DNA of 64,000 nt from Cherax quadricarinatus (lineage: Eukaryota > Arthropoda > Malacostraca > Decapoda > Parastacidae), in assembly GCF_038502225.1 (NCBI RefSeq), contig NC_091323.1, positions 28,820,845 through 28,884,844 on the forward strand, read 5' to 3'. The notes under the pieces are model-generated. The model saw only the letters and a program-made list of their open reading frames with translations, searched no databases and was not told the origin of the DNA. The position numbers and the translations under genes are program-made. Every line of letters starts with the position of its first letter. The stretch's first letter is position 1. Below, in pieces: positions 45,565 through 58,497 of this stretch.

Positions 45565-46455
45565 CCTAGTCTCAGTGAATCCCCGTGTTAAGGATCTGGG
45601 GCCTGGCCTCAGTGAGTCCCAGTGTTAAGGGTCTGGGACCTGGTCTCAGTGAGTCCCAGTGTTAAGGGTCTGGGACCTTCTCTCAGTAACTTCCTACGTT
45701 AAGGGTCTGGGACCTTCTCTTAGTGAGTCCCAGTGTTAAGGGTCTGGGACCTTCTCTCAGTGACTCCCAGTGTTAAGGGTCTGGGACCTGCTCTCAGTGA
45801 GTTCCAGTGTTAAGGGTCTGGGACCTGCTCTCAGTGAGTTCCAGTGTTAAGGGTCTGGGACCTGCTCTCAGTGAGTCCCCCGTGTTAAGGGTCTGGGACC
45901 TGCTCTCAGTGAGTCCCAGTGTTAAGGGCCTGGGACCTGCTCTCAGTGAGTTTCGGTGTTAAGGTCTGTGACCTGGTCTCAGTGAGTCCGTGTTAAGGGT
46001 CTGGGACCTGGTCTCAGTGAGTCCCAGTGTTAAGGGCCTGGGACCTGGTCTCAGTGAGTCCCAGTGTTAAGGGTCTGGGACCTGGTCTCAGTGAGTCCCA
46101 GTGTTAAGGGCCTGGGACCTGCTCTCAGTGAGTCCCAGTGTTAAGGGTCTGGGACCTGGTCTCAGTGAGTCCCAGTGTTAAGGGTCTGGGACCTGCTCTC
46201 AGTGAGTCCCAGTGTTAAGGGTCTGGGACCTGGTCTCAGTGAGTCCGTGTTAAGGGTCTGGGACCTGCTCTCAGTGAGTCCCAGTGTTAAGGGCCTGGGA
46301 CCTGCTCTCAGTGAATCCCAGTGTTAAGGGTCTGGGACCTGGTCTCAGTGAGTCCCAGTGTTAAGGTCTGTGACCTGGTCTCAGTGAGTCCATGTTCAGG
46401 GTCTGGGACCTGGTCTCAGTGAGTCCCAGTGCTAAGGGTCTGGGACCTGCTTTCA
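45565..46455. repeat. 37-bp GGGACCTGGTCTCAGTGAGT array, right part
   Basis: About 24 copies of the same unit as 42490-42742, with occasional 32-34 bp units where CCCA or GGG is lost (AGTCCGTGTTAAGG). Confidence 0.94.
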
Positions 46456-46770
46456 ATGACTTCCTCTGAATAGTGAGACATGAACCACGGGCTCCGGCAC
46501 AATGACACAGTCTCTCAAGTGTTGATATGCGTCGCCGCATGCGTCAGAATGATTTTCCGCAGGCTATGGAATGGGTGTGGTACAGGCTTCAGAAAGGTCG
46601 CCGCAGGTTACAAAATGGTGGATATTTTGCTACAGAAAGGTACGCACGCAGGCCAGCTCACGCACGCACGCAGGCCAGCTCACGCACGCACGCAGGCCAG
46701 CTCACGCATGCCTCGACACAGTTCGTGCATGTGTGAGCGTAATAAACGCAGCAGTGATGGGTTTTTCCGT
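46456..46770. other. Unique DNA with a short 24-bp triplication
   Basis: Short plus-strand frames are open but unrecognised. At 46638-46705, ACGCAGGCCAGCTCACGCAC is repeated three times. Confidence 0.5.
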
Positions 46771-47176
46771 ATTTTATGAGGGTGGTAATGGTAGTAGTGG
46801 TGATAGTGGTAGTGGTGATAATGGTAGTGGTGGTGATAGTGGTAGTGGTGATAATGGTTAGTGGTAGGTGGTGATAGTGGTAGGTGGTGATAGTGGTAGT
46901 GGTGATAGTGGTTGGTGGTGATAGTGGTGGGTGGTGATGGTGGGTGGTGATAGTGGTAGTGATGGTGGTAGTGGTGGGTGGTGGTAGTGGTGAGTGGCAG
47001 TAGTGGTGATTGTGGTGGGTGGTGATAGTGGTAGTGGTGATTGTGGTGGGTGGTGATAGTGGTAGTGGTGATAGTGGTAGTGATGGGTGGTGATAGTGAT
47101 AGTGGTGATACTGATGGGTGGTGGTAGTGGTGATAGTGGTTTGTGGTGATAGTGGTAGTGGTGGTGATAGTGGTGA
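46771..47176. repeat. GGTGATAGTGGTAGT array, part 1
   Basis: Degenerate 3n-bp repeats of GGTGATAGTGGTAGTGGTGG. The same array continues at 53375-55242 and 56308-56712; a gypsy element and an LTR split it. Confidence 0.9.
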
Positions 47177-47366
47177 TCTCAGTAGTAGTAACCAGTAACC
47201 AGTGTACCAGTAGATGACTCACTACCAACCGTCTCTGCCTGAGTCACTGTCTGTATTCATATTGTGCTGACCACAGCAGTATTCAAAGACCCCCTCACAT
47301 ATGGGTACTGTGGGCAGCCAGTCAGTGTTACGAGAGTGAGCAAGGAGACAAGGTTACGGCTGTTAG
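47177..47366 (+). mobile_element. Ty3/gypsy 5' LTR, truncated at both ends
   Basis: CTCAGTAGTAGTAACCAGTA through ACGGCTGTTAG is about 95% identical to 53089-53287 in the 3' LTR. It lacks the first roughly 30 bp and the last roughly 85 bp of the 3' LTR and runs directly into gag, so the primer-binding site and leader are gone. Confidence 0.8.
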
Positions 47367-48411
47367 TCTTGAAGCATGGTTTGCGGCCATTCGTTCTCGT
47401 GCTGGTGCTCTAGTTGAAGGTCCTCCTTCAGAGGAAAGTCTTATCAGACTTGCTAAAGAAGCTCTTCATCGTTCCCCTGCTGCTGTTCACGTTGTTGATC
47501 TCCTTGATATGCGTGACTTCAGGAATCTTACTAAGTGGTCACAATATGAGGAACTGATTCGTTCTTTCCTTGTCCCAGTAAAAACAGCTGATCCATATGT
47601 CGTTCTTAGGGAACTAGTGAATGCTACACCCATGAGTAATGAATCGTTGAGTGCATTTGCTGTTAGATTAGACAAACTTTTATCATCATTTATCAATGTT
47701 GTCCAGTCATCAGCTTTTCTCCCTGAAGAGGTTAAACCATTCACAGAACCGTTTGCTAAAATAGCAGCTTTTGGAGCAATTAAAGAACTAATGCCACCTG
47801 CTTCCGTGTGTGCTTATGAGGTTCATCCTCCAACTGTGACGATGGAACCACTTACAGCCTTAAATCATGTATGTTCCTTGTGCCCCCAGGGTACTTTCCC
47901 ATGTATCAAAAGTAATGTCACACATATGCCTCAGTCTGCACCACCTCTTGTTTGCGCCACAGAGACAAATCGTGGTCGTCAACCATCTCCGCGATCACCA
48001 AGAACCAGTGTACAGAGTCATTATAAACCTCGTAGTATTCATAGTACATTCAGTAACCATAGTCGGCGGACATGTTACAGCTGTGGTTTCCGTGGCCATA
48101 TTGCAATTAATTGTCCTGATAGTTACCCCAAGAGACGTCGTACTGATGATGAGTACCCATATCTTCCCTACTGTACTTATCATAGAATACATGGACATGA
48201 CACATCTGAGTGCAATGCTCTCTACAACCTTCAGTACTCTAGGTCTTTCCGTGGCCGTTCCAACCGCAGAACCCGTAGAGGAAACAGATATCGTGGTTCT
48301 CAAAATAACCAGAACCAGGCTCATTCTTCCAATTCTCAAAATAACCAGACCCAGGTTCATTCTTCCAATTCGCGGGAATTCGAGCGCCCCAGTCAAACCG
48401 TCCCATGGTGA
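47367..48411 (+). CDS. Gypsy-like gag (N-terminally deleted)
   Basis: The frame is open from the LTR junction (47367) to TGA at 48411; the first internal ATG is at 47509. It encodes a nucleocapsid-type CCHC knuckle, CYSCGFRGHIAINC (CX2CX4HX4C, about 48073-48114), then an Arg/Asn-rich RNA-binding tail with repeated SSNSQNNQ-like blocks. Upstream is an alpha-helical capsid-like region (WSQYEELIRSFLVP). Gag would package element RNA into cytoplasmic particles. The normal start and leader are missing because the LTR is fused to it. The pol frame overlaps the last 7 bases. Confidence 0.8.
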
Positions 48412-51400
48412 CAGTAGGTGATTATGAGTACACCATCCCCGTTCACAATTCCTTTGAAGCCTTAAGCAGTCTCGAGAATGACAATCCTGCTGATGATGTT
48501 GCTTCACATGTCTCTGACATAGATGATTTTGGGGATGAAGTGGAACAAGTCTTTTCTGATGACAATCCACCTTTTTGTTTGCACATAACTTCCAATGCAA
48601 CCATAGGCCCTATAGTGCAAGCATCTGTTCATAATGCGCCCGTTCATTTGTTCATGGACTCTGGTGCGCAAGTCAATATTATTAGGTCTAGTTTGTTTAA
48701 GGATAAGCAGTTACGACATGTCCTTCTCGTAGAACCAACTCATGTGTCCTCACTTAGTGGAGTAGCTGGTTCTCACCTGCGTGTCCGAGGTCGGACTTCC
48801 CTAACTTTTTCTATCCAAGGTAGAGACTTCACTGCTTCCTTCCTTGTTGTCGACCAGATTACTTTCCCTGGTGACCTTCTACTGGGATTTGCTTCCATGC
48901 GAGACTTACGCATTGTGCTCGACCCGTACCAATGGCATGCCCAAATTGATGACTTGATCGTACCATTTTGGGGTTACCAGCTTGGATCAGAAATCTGTCA
49001 TACTGCTGCAGAGTATGATGTACGGATTAAGTCCTTACAAGGCAATGCATTCTCCAGTAGTGTACCCAAGCGGTCAGGCACTGGTAATTCTGTCACTCCC
49101 ATCAGTGTTCCACCTATACCTTCAGACTTGCAGGATAGTCCGTTGCCTCAAGTGTCCGAGGACACTCAGACTGCCTTGAGTGCACAACCTATCCTTGCAA
49201 TGACTGCTAGTTCGAGTAGTAGTTTCTCCACAGGGGATGCCTTGTCAGAAAACGATTACTTGAAACTAGTAATGCCATCTCTTGTTGATGTCACATGCCG
49301 TCTGCAGAAAGACGTCTCTGTTGCGGCTAGTGCTCTCACTAGAGTGTCTGTAGTTGTTCCTAGTGTTCCAGATGGTGATAACGTCCTAGTTGACAGTGAT
49401 TCCTGCAAAGTAAAAGGTCTATTTGTTGAACCATCCTTACATGTTGTAAGAGATAGTAAGATCCATTTCTTCCTAGCTAACACTTCTGGTCACAGTGTTC
49501 GCCTCAGAGCAAATACCAATCTTGTTGACCTTGTTCACTATCCTTACCCTGTTCAGGTAGAGGATGAGTCGTCACCTGACCAGTGGGTCGGTGCTATTTC
49601 TACCGGGGAGACCTCATCCACTTCACTGGATCAATCTGTTCCACCAGTTGAGGAGAAAGACTTAGCTCCCACTGACTTCCCAGATGAAGTCAGGCGTTTG
49701 TTGACTCTGTTGAACAAACGTCGTAAAGCCATTGCCTTACCAGGTGAGAAGATGGGTATAACGAACTTATTGTCCCATCGTATTCCACTTGAACCTGGTA
49801 CTAGACCTATCTACATACCTGCGTACAGAATGCCTCATTCACAAGTTGCTGTCGCAGAAGAATTGATCAATCAAATGCTCGATGATGGAGTTATTGCACC
49901 TAGCAATTCACCTTGGAATGCACCCTTGATCCTAGTACCTAAGAAGGATGGTACTTGGCGACCAGTGATTGACTTTAGGAAGTTAAATGCGAAAACCATT
50001 CCAGATCGCTTCCCACTTCCTGTACTGGGTGATCTTTTACATAACATCGGAGATAACAAAGTCTTTTCAACCCTGGATTTGTTACAAGGGTTTTGGCAAG
50101 TCCCTCTTCACGAGGACAGCCAAGAGCTAACTGCATTCTCCACTCCTACAGGTCATTATCACTTCCTCCGTATGGCGTTTGGATTACGATCTTCCCCTAT
50201 CACGTTCTCAAGGCTCATGACTAATATCTTTAGAGGTCTCATAGGTAATGCACTTATGGTGTACTTAGATGACGTAATCGTCATGTCTAAAGACGTGGAT
50301 ACACACTTGAAAAGACTTGATGTAGTACTTGGTAAGCTTGAAGAAGCCAATTTAAAGATCAAACTGTCTAAATGTCAATTTTTCAGATCAGAAATTAAGT
50401 TTCTTGGTCACATAGTCACTCCTAGAGGGGTTACGACTGACCAAAGTAAAGTAACTGCAGTACTAAATTTTCCAACACCCAAAACTGCTGATGCCGTAAG
50501 ATCCTTTGTGGGCTTAGCAGGTTTTTATAGATCTTTCATTGCCAATTTTTCTTCCATAGCTGCTCCTCTGAGTTGCTTAAGAAAGATGCTCCTTTTGTTT
50601 GGACCTTCCGTCAAGAAAGAGCATTCCAAACTCTAAAAGAAAAGCTAACATCTGCTCCAATTTTGAAATTTCCAGATTTTTCCAAGCCCTTCTATCTGAC
50701 AACTGATGCTAGTTTAATTGGCATAGGCGCCGTACTAGCTCAGAAGACCGATGGCAAGTACAACGCAGTTGCATTTGCTAGCCGAGTCCTTACAAAGGCT
50801 GAACGTAATTATACAGTAACTGAGCAAGAAGCTTTAGCAATAGTATGGTCTTTAAAGCACTTCCGAGACATTATCAGTACTCTGTTCATGTCTTGACAGA
50901 CCATGCTCCACTGATACCTTTATTCCAGAACAAACAACCTACTGGAAGGTTAGCCAGATGGACCTTGACTATCCAAGAGTTCAATCCCACCTTTGAACAC
51001 TTACCTGGCAAGTCAAATGTAGTCGCAGATGCCTTATCGCGACATGTTAGTATAGTAACTGCAGACCCTCCATTTAGTGCTGAAGAAGTAAAGAATGCTC
51101 AACGAACAGATCCCATGTGGTCTGGTGTGATTCGATTCCTGCTCAAGGAAGATCTTATTCTGACTGTGAAGCCACCAGCACCCATCAGTGACTTTGTCAT
51201 GAACCAAGAATTACTGTATCGAACAGCCGAGTTGGGTACTCCTAGCAGAAGAGTATACCAGTTAGTAATTCCACAGTCACTAGTGAATGTAGCCTTACAG
51301 CTAGTTCACGATGTACCAGGTGTTGCACACCCTGGTATGGATCGTTCAGTAAAACAAGCCAGATTGAAATACTTTTGGCCTCGTATGGCAACTGATATTT

Positions 51401-52626
51401 CTGAGTATGTTAAGAAATGTAGTATCTGCATGCAACATAAAGGTAATGCTAATGGTCCTAATCCAATCCAAGTGTATCCAACTACTAGCGAACCTTGGGA
51501 AAGAGTTGCGCTAGATTTGTTAACTAATTTCCAATGTTCCCTCCAGGGCAACAAACATCTGTGTGTTATGGTAGACCATTTCACCAGATATTGTGAGTTA
51601 GTTCCTATTGCAGATAAGACTGCCGAGACAGTAGCTAAAGCGTTTAAGGAAAGCATTATCTGCAGGCATACCACCCCTAAGTCCCTAGTAACAGATAATG
51701 GAGGTGAATTCTGTAATGAGATTCTTGAAAATTTGTGTACCTTGTACAAGATCTCTAAATCCACCATTGTTCCTCATCATCCTGCCAGCAGTGGGTTAGC
51801 GGAACGAACCAATAAGAAAGTACTTGATGTCTTGAGAGCCACTATCAATCCCAACAGTGAAACTTGGGATGAAGTTATACCTGATGTGCAGTGTGCTATA
51901 AATTCTGCTTACAATGTTTCTATAGGTGACACTCCACATTATGCATTGTACGGTGTAGATAAACGTTTGCTTTATGAGTTGTTATATTCTAATCCGAAAC
52001 CAAATTACAACCCTGATGATTTCATAGCAACTCGTACCAGCTTAGCTCAAAGTGTTTTTAGAAGAATCCGTGAAACACTTCATAAATCAACAGCAGAATT
52101 TACAAGAGTCGCAAACACTCGAGCAAAGCCACCCAAAATCAAAGTAGGTTCGAGAGTTATGCTGACTAACTTTAACAAAACGTCTGCAATGCCAAAGCTT
52201 GATCAAAAGTTTGTTGGTCCTTATCGAGTAGTTGAACATATCACTGGTAATAAGTATAAGGTTAGAGAGATTAGTACTGGTCAGTATAAAGAATCGCATT
52301 TAGATCATATGAAGTTAGTATGTGATGATAATGATGTTCCAACCCAGACTAATGTGACAGACTCTAACAATCCTCCTGATCCTGTACTCTCTTCCTCTGA
52401 TACTCAGTCAGACGATCAACCTGAATGTCGTTATTCCCTACGTACACGACAGGTATTGAGAAATCCTCAAGTATCATTTGTAACATCCAATTCAGATTTG
52501 CCTCAAATACAGCATGAGTTAGCCAATGCTACAGAGTTTGATCCTCCCAGAGATGACACCCATTCTGCATATGTCAATCTTACCCTAGCAGAGTTGGGGT
52601 TAAATGTAAATAACCTGTATAGATGA
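48405..52626 (+). pseudogene. Gypsy-like pol: protease, RT, RNase H, integrase
   Basis: It starts with ATG at 48405 in a different frame from gag. Domains in order: aspartic protease FMDSGAQVNII (48651-48683); RT with WNAPLILVPKKDGTWR, FSTLDLLQGFWQ, FGLRSSP and YLDDVIV (catalytic Asp pair at 50268-50273); RNase H with TTDASLIGIGAVLAQ and TEQEALAIVW; integrase with an HHCC zinc region (CSICMQH), then LDLL, TDNGGEF and LAERTNKK, the DDE triad (about 51515, 51692 and 51802). The domain order (RT-RH-IN) is that of Ty3/gypsy. Two small frameshifts break it: about 50570, between RT and RNase H, and 50865-50868, inside RNase H, where an extra GA is present. No envelope gene follows. With only two lesions the copy is fairly recent. 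Confidence 0.92.
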
Positions 52627-53058
52627 ATATTACAGTATCAACTTATCAGTATTCAAGAATTTTTTTTTTTGTGTTCACGTTCTCTTCGAGTTCTGAGAGT
52701 TAACAGTCTAGATTTGAGTGCACCGAATCTGCCTTTCTGTTAAACACTTCTTTCTTTGTATATATTCCTTCCTCAGAATCCGTAGATCACATGAATACAG
52801 ATCGATCGATCAAATTTTTTTTTTATCACTTCTATTGTGTAATCCCAACGTTGAGTTTCATTCGATGTTCATTTGTTGAGTTTCATTCGATGAGTTGTAC
52901 TATATTATACCTTGTATTGCATTACAGTTTCAGTTACGTAAGCTTCCATTCCAATGTTCTACTTATGTATGTTATAATGTTTAATTGTTGTGTACTTTGA
53001 CATTGTATAGAATCAGCCCAAGCCGTATACCTGCCATCTCTAGTTTGTATTAGTTGTA
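52627..53058 (+). other. Gypsy-like 3' untranslated region
   Basis: AT-rich DNA between the pol stop and the 3' LTR. No env frame and no convincing polypurine tract next to 53059, so the LTR could begin earlier than called. Confidence 0.55.
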
Positions 53059-53374
53059 TGTCGGGACGACATACGTTAGCGTCGCCGAGCTCTCAGTAGT
53101 AGTAACCAGTTACGAGTAACCAGTGTACCAGTAGATGACTCACTACCAACCGTCTCTGCCTGAGTCACTGTCTGTATTCATATTGTGCTGACCACAGCAG
53201 TATTCAAAGACCCCCTCACATATGGATACTGTGGGCGGCCAAGTCAGTGTTACGAGAGTGAGCAAGGAGACAAGGTTACGGCTGTTAGGGCGCTCCCCAC
53301 ATTATCCGTAATTATATGTACTTCCAGCCTATGTGAGTATTACTTTACCCTATCCACGTGTTCGAACTCCCACA
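53059..53374 (+). mobile_element. Ty3/gypsy 3' LTR
   Basis: Begins TGTCGGGACGACATACG and ends GAACTCCCACA, i.e. TGT...ACA ends. The portion 53089-53287 is repeated as the truncated 5' LTR at 47177-47366. Directly after 53374 the GGTGATAGTGG array resumes. The left edge is inferred from the TGTCGGG start. Confidence 0.75.
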
Positions 53375-55242
53375 TGATAGTGATAGTGGTAGTGGTGGGT
53401 GGTGGTAGTGGTAATAGTGGTGGGTGGTGGTAATGGTAATAGTGGTGGGTGGTGATAGTGGTAGTGGTGGTTGGTGATAATGGTAGTGGTGATAGTGGTG
53501 GGTGGTGGTAGTGATAGTGGTGGATGGTGATAATGGTAGTGACAGTGGGGGTGGTGATAGTGGTAGTGGTGGGTGATGATGGTGGTAGTGATGATAGTGA
53601 TGGTGGGTGGTGATAATGATAGTGGTGATAGTGGTAGTGGTGATAGTGGTGGGTGGTGATAGTGGTACTATTGATAGTGGTTATGGTGGTGATAGTGTTA
53701 GTGGTGGTGATAGTGTTAGTGGTGATAGTGGTGGGTGGTGATTGTGGTAGTGATGATAGTGATAGTGGTGAGTGATAGTGATGGGTGGTGATAGTGGTAG
53801 TGGTGATAGTGATGGGTGGTGATAGTGGTGGGTGATGATAGTGATGGGTGGTGATAGTGGTAGTGATAATGATGGGTGGTGGTAATGGTGATAGTGCTGG
53901 GTGGTGATAGTGGTAGCGGTGGTGATAGTGGTAGTGTTGGGTGGTGATAGTGGTAATGGTGGGTGGTGGTAGTGGTAATAGTGGTGGATGGTGATAGTGG
54001 TAGTGGTTGGTGATAATGGTAGTGGTGATAGTGGTGGGTGTTGGTAGTGATAGTGGTGGATGGTGATAATAGTAGTGACAGTGGTGGGTGGTGATAGTAG
54101 TAGTGGTGATAGTGGTAGTGGTGGCTGGTGATAGTGATGGTGGGTGGTGATGATAGTGGTGATAGTGGTAGTGGTGGGTGGTGGTAGTGGTGGGTGGTGA
54201 TAGTGGTACTATTGATAGTGGTTGTGGTGGTGATAGTGTTATTGGTGATAGTAGTAGTGATAGTGGTAGTGGTGGGTGGTGATAATAGTGAGTGATGATA
54301 GTGATGGGTGGTGATAGTGGTAGTTGTGATAGTGATGGGTGGTGATAGTGGTAGTGATAATGATGGGTGGTGATAGTGGTAGCAGTGGTGATAGTGGTAG
54401 TGGTGATAGTGGTAGTGATGGTGATAGTGGTAGTGGTGATAGTAAGTGGTGGGTGGTGGTAGTGTTAATAATGGTGGATGGTGATAGTGGCAGTGGTGGG
54501 TGGTGATAGTGATAGTGGTAATAATGGTGGGTGGTGGTAGTGGTAATAGTGGTGGGTGGTGATAGTAGTAGTGGTGGGTGGTGATAGTGGTAGTGGTGAT
54601 AGTGGTGGGTGGTGATAATGGTAGTGGTGATAGTGGTGGGTGGTGATAGTGGTACTATTGATAGTGGTTGTGGTGGTGATAGATGTAGGTGATGGTAGTG
54701 GTGGTGATAATGTTAGTGGGGATAGTGGTGGGTGGTGATAGTGGTAGAGATGATAGTGATGGGTGGTGATAATGGTAGTGATGATAGTGGTAGTGGTGGG
54801 TGGTGATAGTATTATTGATAGTGGTGGGTGATAGTGATGGGTTGTGATAGTGGTAGTGGTGATAGTGATGGGTGGTGATAGTGGTGGGTAATGATAGTGG
54901 TGGGTGATAGTGATGGGTGGTGATAGTGGTAGTGATGAGTGATGGGTGGTGATAGTGGTAGTGGTGGTGATAGTGGTAGTGTTGATAGTGGTGAGTGGTG
55001 GTAGTGTTGATAATGGTGGGTGGTGATAGTGGTGGGTGGTGATAGTGGTAGTGGTGGGTGGTGGTAGTGGTGATAGTGGTTGGTGGTAGTGGTGATAATG
55101 GTGGTGATTGGTGGTGATAGTGATAGTGGTGATAGCGGTTGGTGGTAGTGGTGATAATGGTGATTGGTGGTGATGGTGGTGGTGAGTGGTGATAGTGGTA
55201 ATGGTGGGTGGTGATAATGGTAGTAGTGATAGTGGTGGGTGG
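53375..55242. repeat. GGTGATAGTGGTAGT array, part 2
   Basis: About 1.9 kb of degenerate GGTGGGTGGTGATAGTGGTA units with no stable period; 15- to 33-bp sub-blocks recur. No gene. Confidence 0.92.
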
Positions 55243-56307
55243 TGTGGAGAAATTTTCTCCAGGAGGGGGGTATCAGCCCCCTTCAGCCCCCTTTAGCCCT
55301 GAGGGGCCCAGCCCTCTCAGAAGGGGCAAATATCTTGTTTACTGCTACAGTGAGTAATTGATCACAGATGCCGTACGAGTATGCGACGTGGTCAAGCGTC
55401 CGATGCTCCTTGCAGTCCAGTGTTGCAGAGTGTATTTTAATAAGAGACAGTACATCTCTTACTTTAGCAGGACAATTAAGGAAAATCCTGCTCCCACTTT
55501 ATTACCATGGTAAAGATAGTGGACATTGTTATCTATGCTTAAGACAGCAAGAATCAAACATTCTGCTTTGCTTCATCGAGGAAGTGGCAAGGAAGGAAAA
55601 GTACTAGGTCAGCTTTTCCTTTGTGCTAGGGGAGTAACGGTGTGGGGTGCTGTGGCGTCTTCAGATTACTTTTGACTCTACTGAGAGTGACACTGACGCC
55701 AGGATAACCAACAAAAAACACGGATCCGTACGTTAGTGTGAACAAAGTATCTCATAAAACACAATAAACACTTAAGAGAAGTGTGATCAGCTTCTTTAGT
55801 TATAAGATTGTGAACAATGAAGACAAATCTTGTGGAACATAGTGTACCAGTGTGCGTATTCCTAGACTATGGGAGACGTGGACATCCAAGGACACTTCAG
55901 CTTCTATCAAGTCACCGATACCTGTCGAAGGTGTGAAGAACACCATAGCTCACGCTACAAGAGCAAGGTAGGTTACGAATTTCTTGTAGTACGGGGGACT
56001 GCGCAGTTCTTGAGTCGCAAGGAGTTTGTAATCAACCTATAGTCGGCAGTAAGGTGCAGACTTTTGAGTCCAAACAAGTACATAATTTGTCAGCAATCAG
56101 TGAATGAAATATGCTGACATAACACCCCCTAGGGGTAATTTATTGTTTACAAATTATAACTCATTTCCAGCCCGTTGAGAGAGGACTTCGACAGCTTCTC
56201 AAGACCTCGTCTGCAGGGGCGGCTGTGCAGGCGATGAGCTGTCTTTCTAAGTTAAGTTTTCCCTATACCAACTGTTTAAGCTTAACTGGTAATCCCATTT
56301 CTCAACA
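55243..56307 (+). mobile_element. Probable solo LTR, 1,065 bp
   Basis: A non-repetitive block sits inside the array. It begins TGTGGAGAAATTTTCTCC and ends CATTTCTCAACA, so the ends are TGT...ACA and the outer 10 bp are inverted repeats with one mismatch. GGTGG lies immediately outside on both sides (55238-55242, 56308-56312), consistent with a 5-bp target duplication, though the array itself is GGTGG-rich. An AATAAA (about 55763) could be the LTR polyadenylation signal. A 79-codon frame at 55368-55607 has no recognisable motif. No internal retroelement genes adjoin it. Orientation is a guess. Confidence 0.6.
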
Positions 56308-56712
56308 GGTGGTGATAGTGGTAGTGATAGTAGTGGTGGTGATAGTGATGGGTGATGCTAATGGTGGTGATAGTGGTAGTGGTGATGGTGGATGGTGATA
56401 GTGGTAGTGATAGTGGTGGATGATAGTGGTATTAGTGGTGATAGTGGGAGTGATGATAGTGATGGGTGGTGATAGTGGTAGTGGTGGTGATGGTGCGTGG
56501 TGATAGTGGTTGTGGTGGTGGTAGTGATTGTTGGTGATAGTGGTGGTGATGGTGGGTGGTGATAGTGGCAGTGGTGGTGGTAATAGTGGTAGTGGTGATG
56601 GTGGGTGGTGGTAGTGGTGGTGGAGGTGATAATAGTAGGGGTGGTAGTGATACGGGCAGTGAGTAATAGTAAGTGGTGATGGCGATAAGTATTGGTGATT
56701 ACTTGTGATAGT
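56308..56712. repeat. GGTGATAGTGGTAGT array, part 3
   Basis: The array resumes after the LTR with the same unit and fades by about 56712. Confidence 0.9.
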
Positions 56713-56787
56713 GGTAGTGACATTAGTTATTCTTTCAGAGTGTCCAGAGTTCATCTCTCTCAGGAAAGATCAGACGTGGCTACGGAG

Positions 56788-56795
56788 AGAGAGAG

Positions 56796-56850
<55 letters not shown>
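56788..56850. repeat. (GA)n microsatellite
   Basis: GAGAGA repeats broken once by GATAGATA near 56800. Confidence 0.95.
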
Positions 56851-56999
56851 AGGTAGTCCCTACCAATGCTAGAAGTTACCTAAAAGTTAAGCCTGGACGC
56901 TGACAGTTCCACTGCTGGAATATGGGAGAGGAAGGAAGGGTGAGGGAGGTAGGGAGGGGTACTGGGTGCACTGAAGGGTGATGGGGTCTGATGTCCTAC

Positions 57000-57385
57000 C
57001 AACACCTGTGTTGTTGTACTAGCACCTGCGTTACTCCAGCTCCTGTCTTGTACCAACACCTGTGTTTTGTACCAGCACCTGCGTTGTTCCAGCAACTTTG
57101 TTGTTGTATTAGCACCTGTGTTGTGTGTTGTACCAGCACCTATGTTATTCCAGCACCTATTGTTGTACCAGCACCTGTCTTGTTCCAGCACCTGTTGTAT
57201 CAACACCTGTGTTGTAACATCACCTGTTGTATCTGTACCTGTGTGGTTGTACCATCACCTGTGTTGTACAAGCACATGTGTTGTATCAGCACCTGCGTTG
57301 TTGTGCCAGCACATGTGTTTAGCAGCACATGTGTTGTAGCAGCACGTGTGTTGTTCCAGAAACTGTGTTGTACCAGCACATAACT
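57000..57385. repeat. TTGTACCAGCACCTGTGTTG repeats
   Basis: About 16 degenerate units of 20-27 bp. Plus-strand Cys/Thr/Pro/Val-rich frames are by-products. Confidence 0.85.
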
Positions 57386-57783
<398 letters not shown>

Positions 57784-57920
57784 GTGGTCCCAAGATTACC
57801 TGTGAGTTTGAGGGAGATGATAGATTTACTGTGAAGGTTGCTATGGTTAAGGACAACTGGGTCACAAACAGTGACTTCTGACACAGATCACTGCAGTGCC
57901 TTTGTGAATTTTGCTATTAG

Positions 57921-57992
57921 AGGCTCCTTAGCTCAACGGTAGTGTGCTGGACATATCAATCTAAGGACCAAGGTTCGAGCCCCCGTACGTCA
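57921..57992 (+). tRNA. tRNA-like sequence (SINE head or pseudogene)
   Basis: TTAGCTCAACGGTAG matches an A box and GGTTCGAGCCC a B box at tRNA spacing, so an internal RNA polymerase III promoter is present. The acceptor ends GGCTCCT and GTACGTC do not pair, the T stem is poor and the anticodon loop (around ACATATCAA) has no normal U33-anticodon arrangement. I read it as tRNA-derived, not a working tRNA. It is followed 45 bp later by (TA)n. No anticodon for TAA or TAG can be claimed. Confidence 0.4.
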
Positions 57993-58033
57993 TTTTCTTC
58001 ATTCATTTACATATTTTATTACAATTTTATTCA

Positions 58034-58036
<3 letters not shown>

Positions 58037-58106
<70 letters not shown>
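58037..58106. repeat. (TA)n microsatellite
   Basis: Perfect AT dinucleotides, left border of the MITE at 58107. Confidence 0.98.
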
Positions 58107-58109
<3 letters not shown>

Positions 58110-58497
58110 GTCGTGCCGAATATGTAAAACTGGTCAATTAGCAAGAACTCGTTTAAAATTACGTCCTTTCTAAAATTTTCTCTTATACGTTTAAAGATAT
58201 ATTTTTTTCATTAATGTTAATGTAAAAAAATTTAATTTTGCACTAAAAGAATCTTAGAAAACTTACCTAACCTTATTATAACAAGAACAAATTATTTTAG
58301 CCTAACCCAACTAAATATATTTTAGATTTGTTTACAGTAATTTAATACTAAACAAACACAGTTAAATATATTTTTTTCGTTACGTTCAGAATGATTTTGG
58401 CGAAATTATTGCATACGCAAATTTTCACTTGTCCTATATGGCAAGATGAACGTTGCTATTTAAGCCAAGATCGCAAGTTCTGCCTATTCGGCACGAC

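Noticed and set aside
55368..55607. A 79-residue protein gene
   Set aside because: No motif, and it lies within a probable solo LTR.
57921..57992. A suppressor tRNA for TAA/TAG serving the recoded gene
   Set aside because: The fold is not a valid tRNA and no UUA or CUA anticodon is positioned in a loop.
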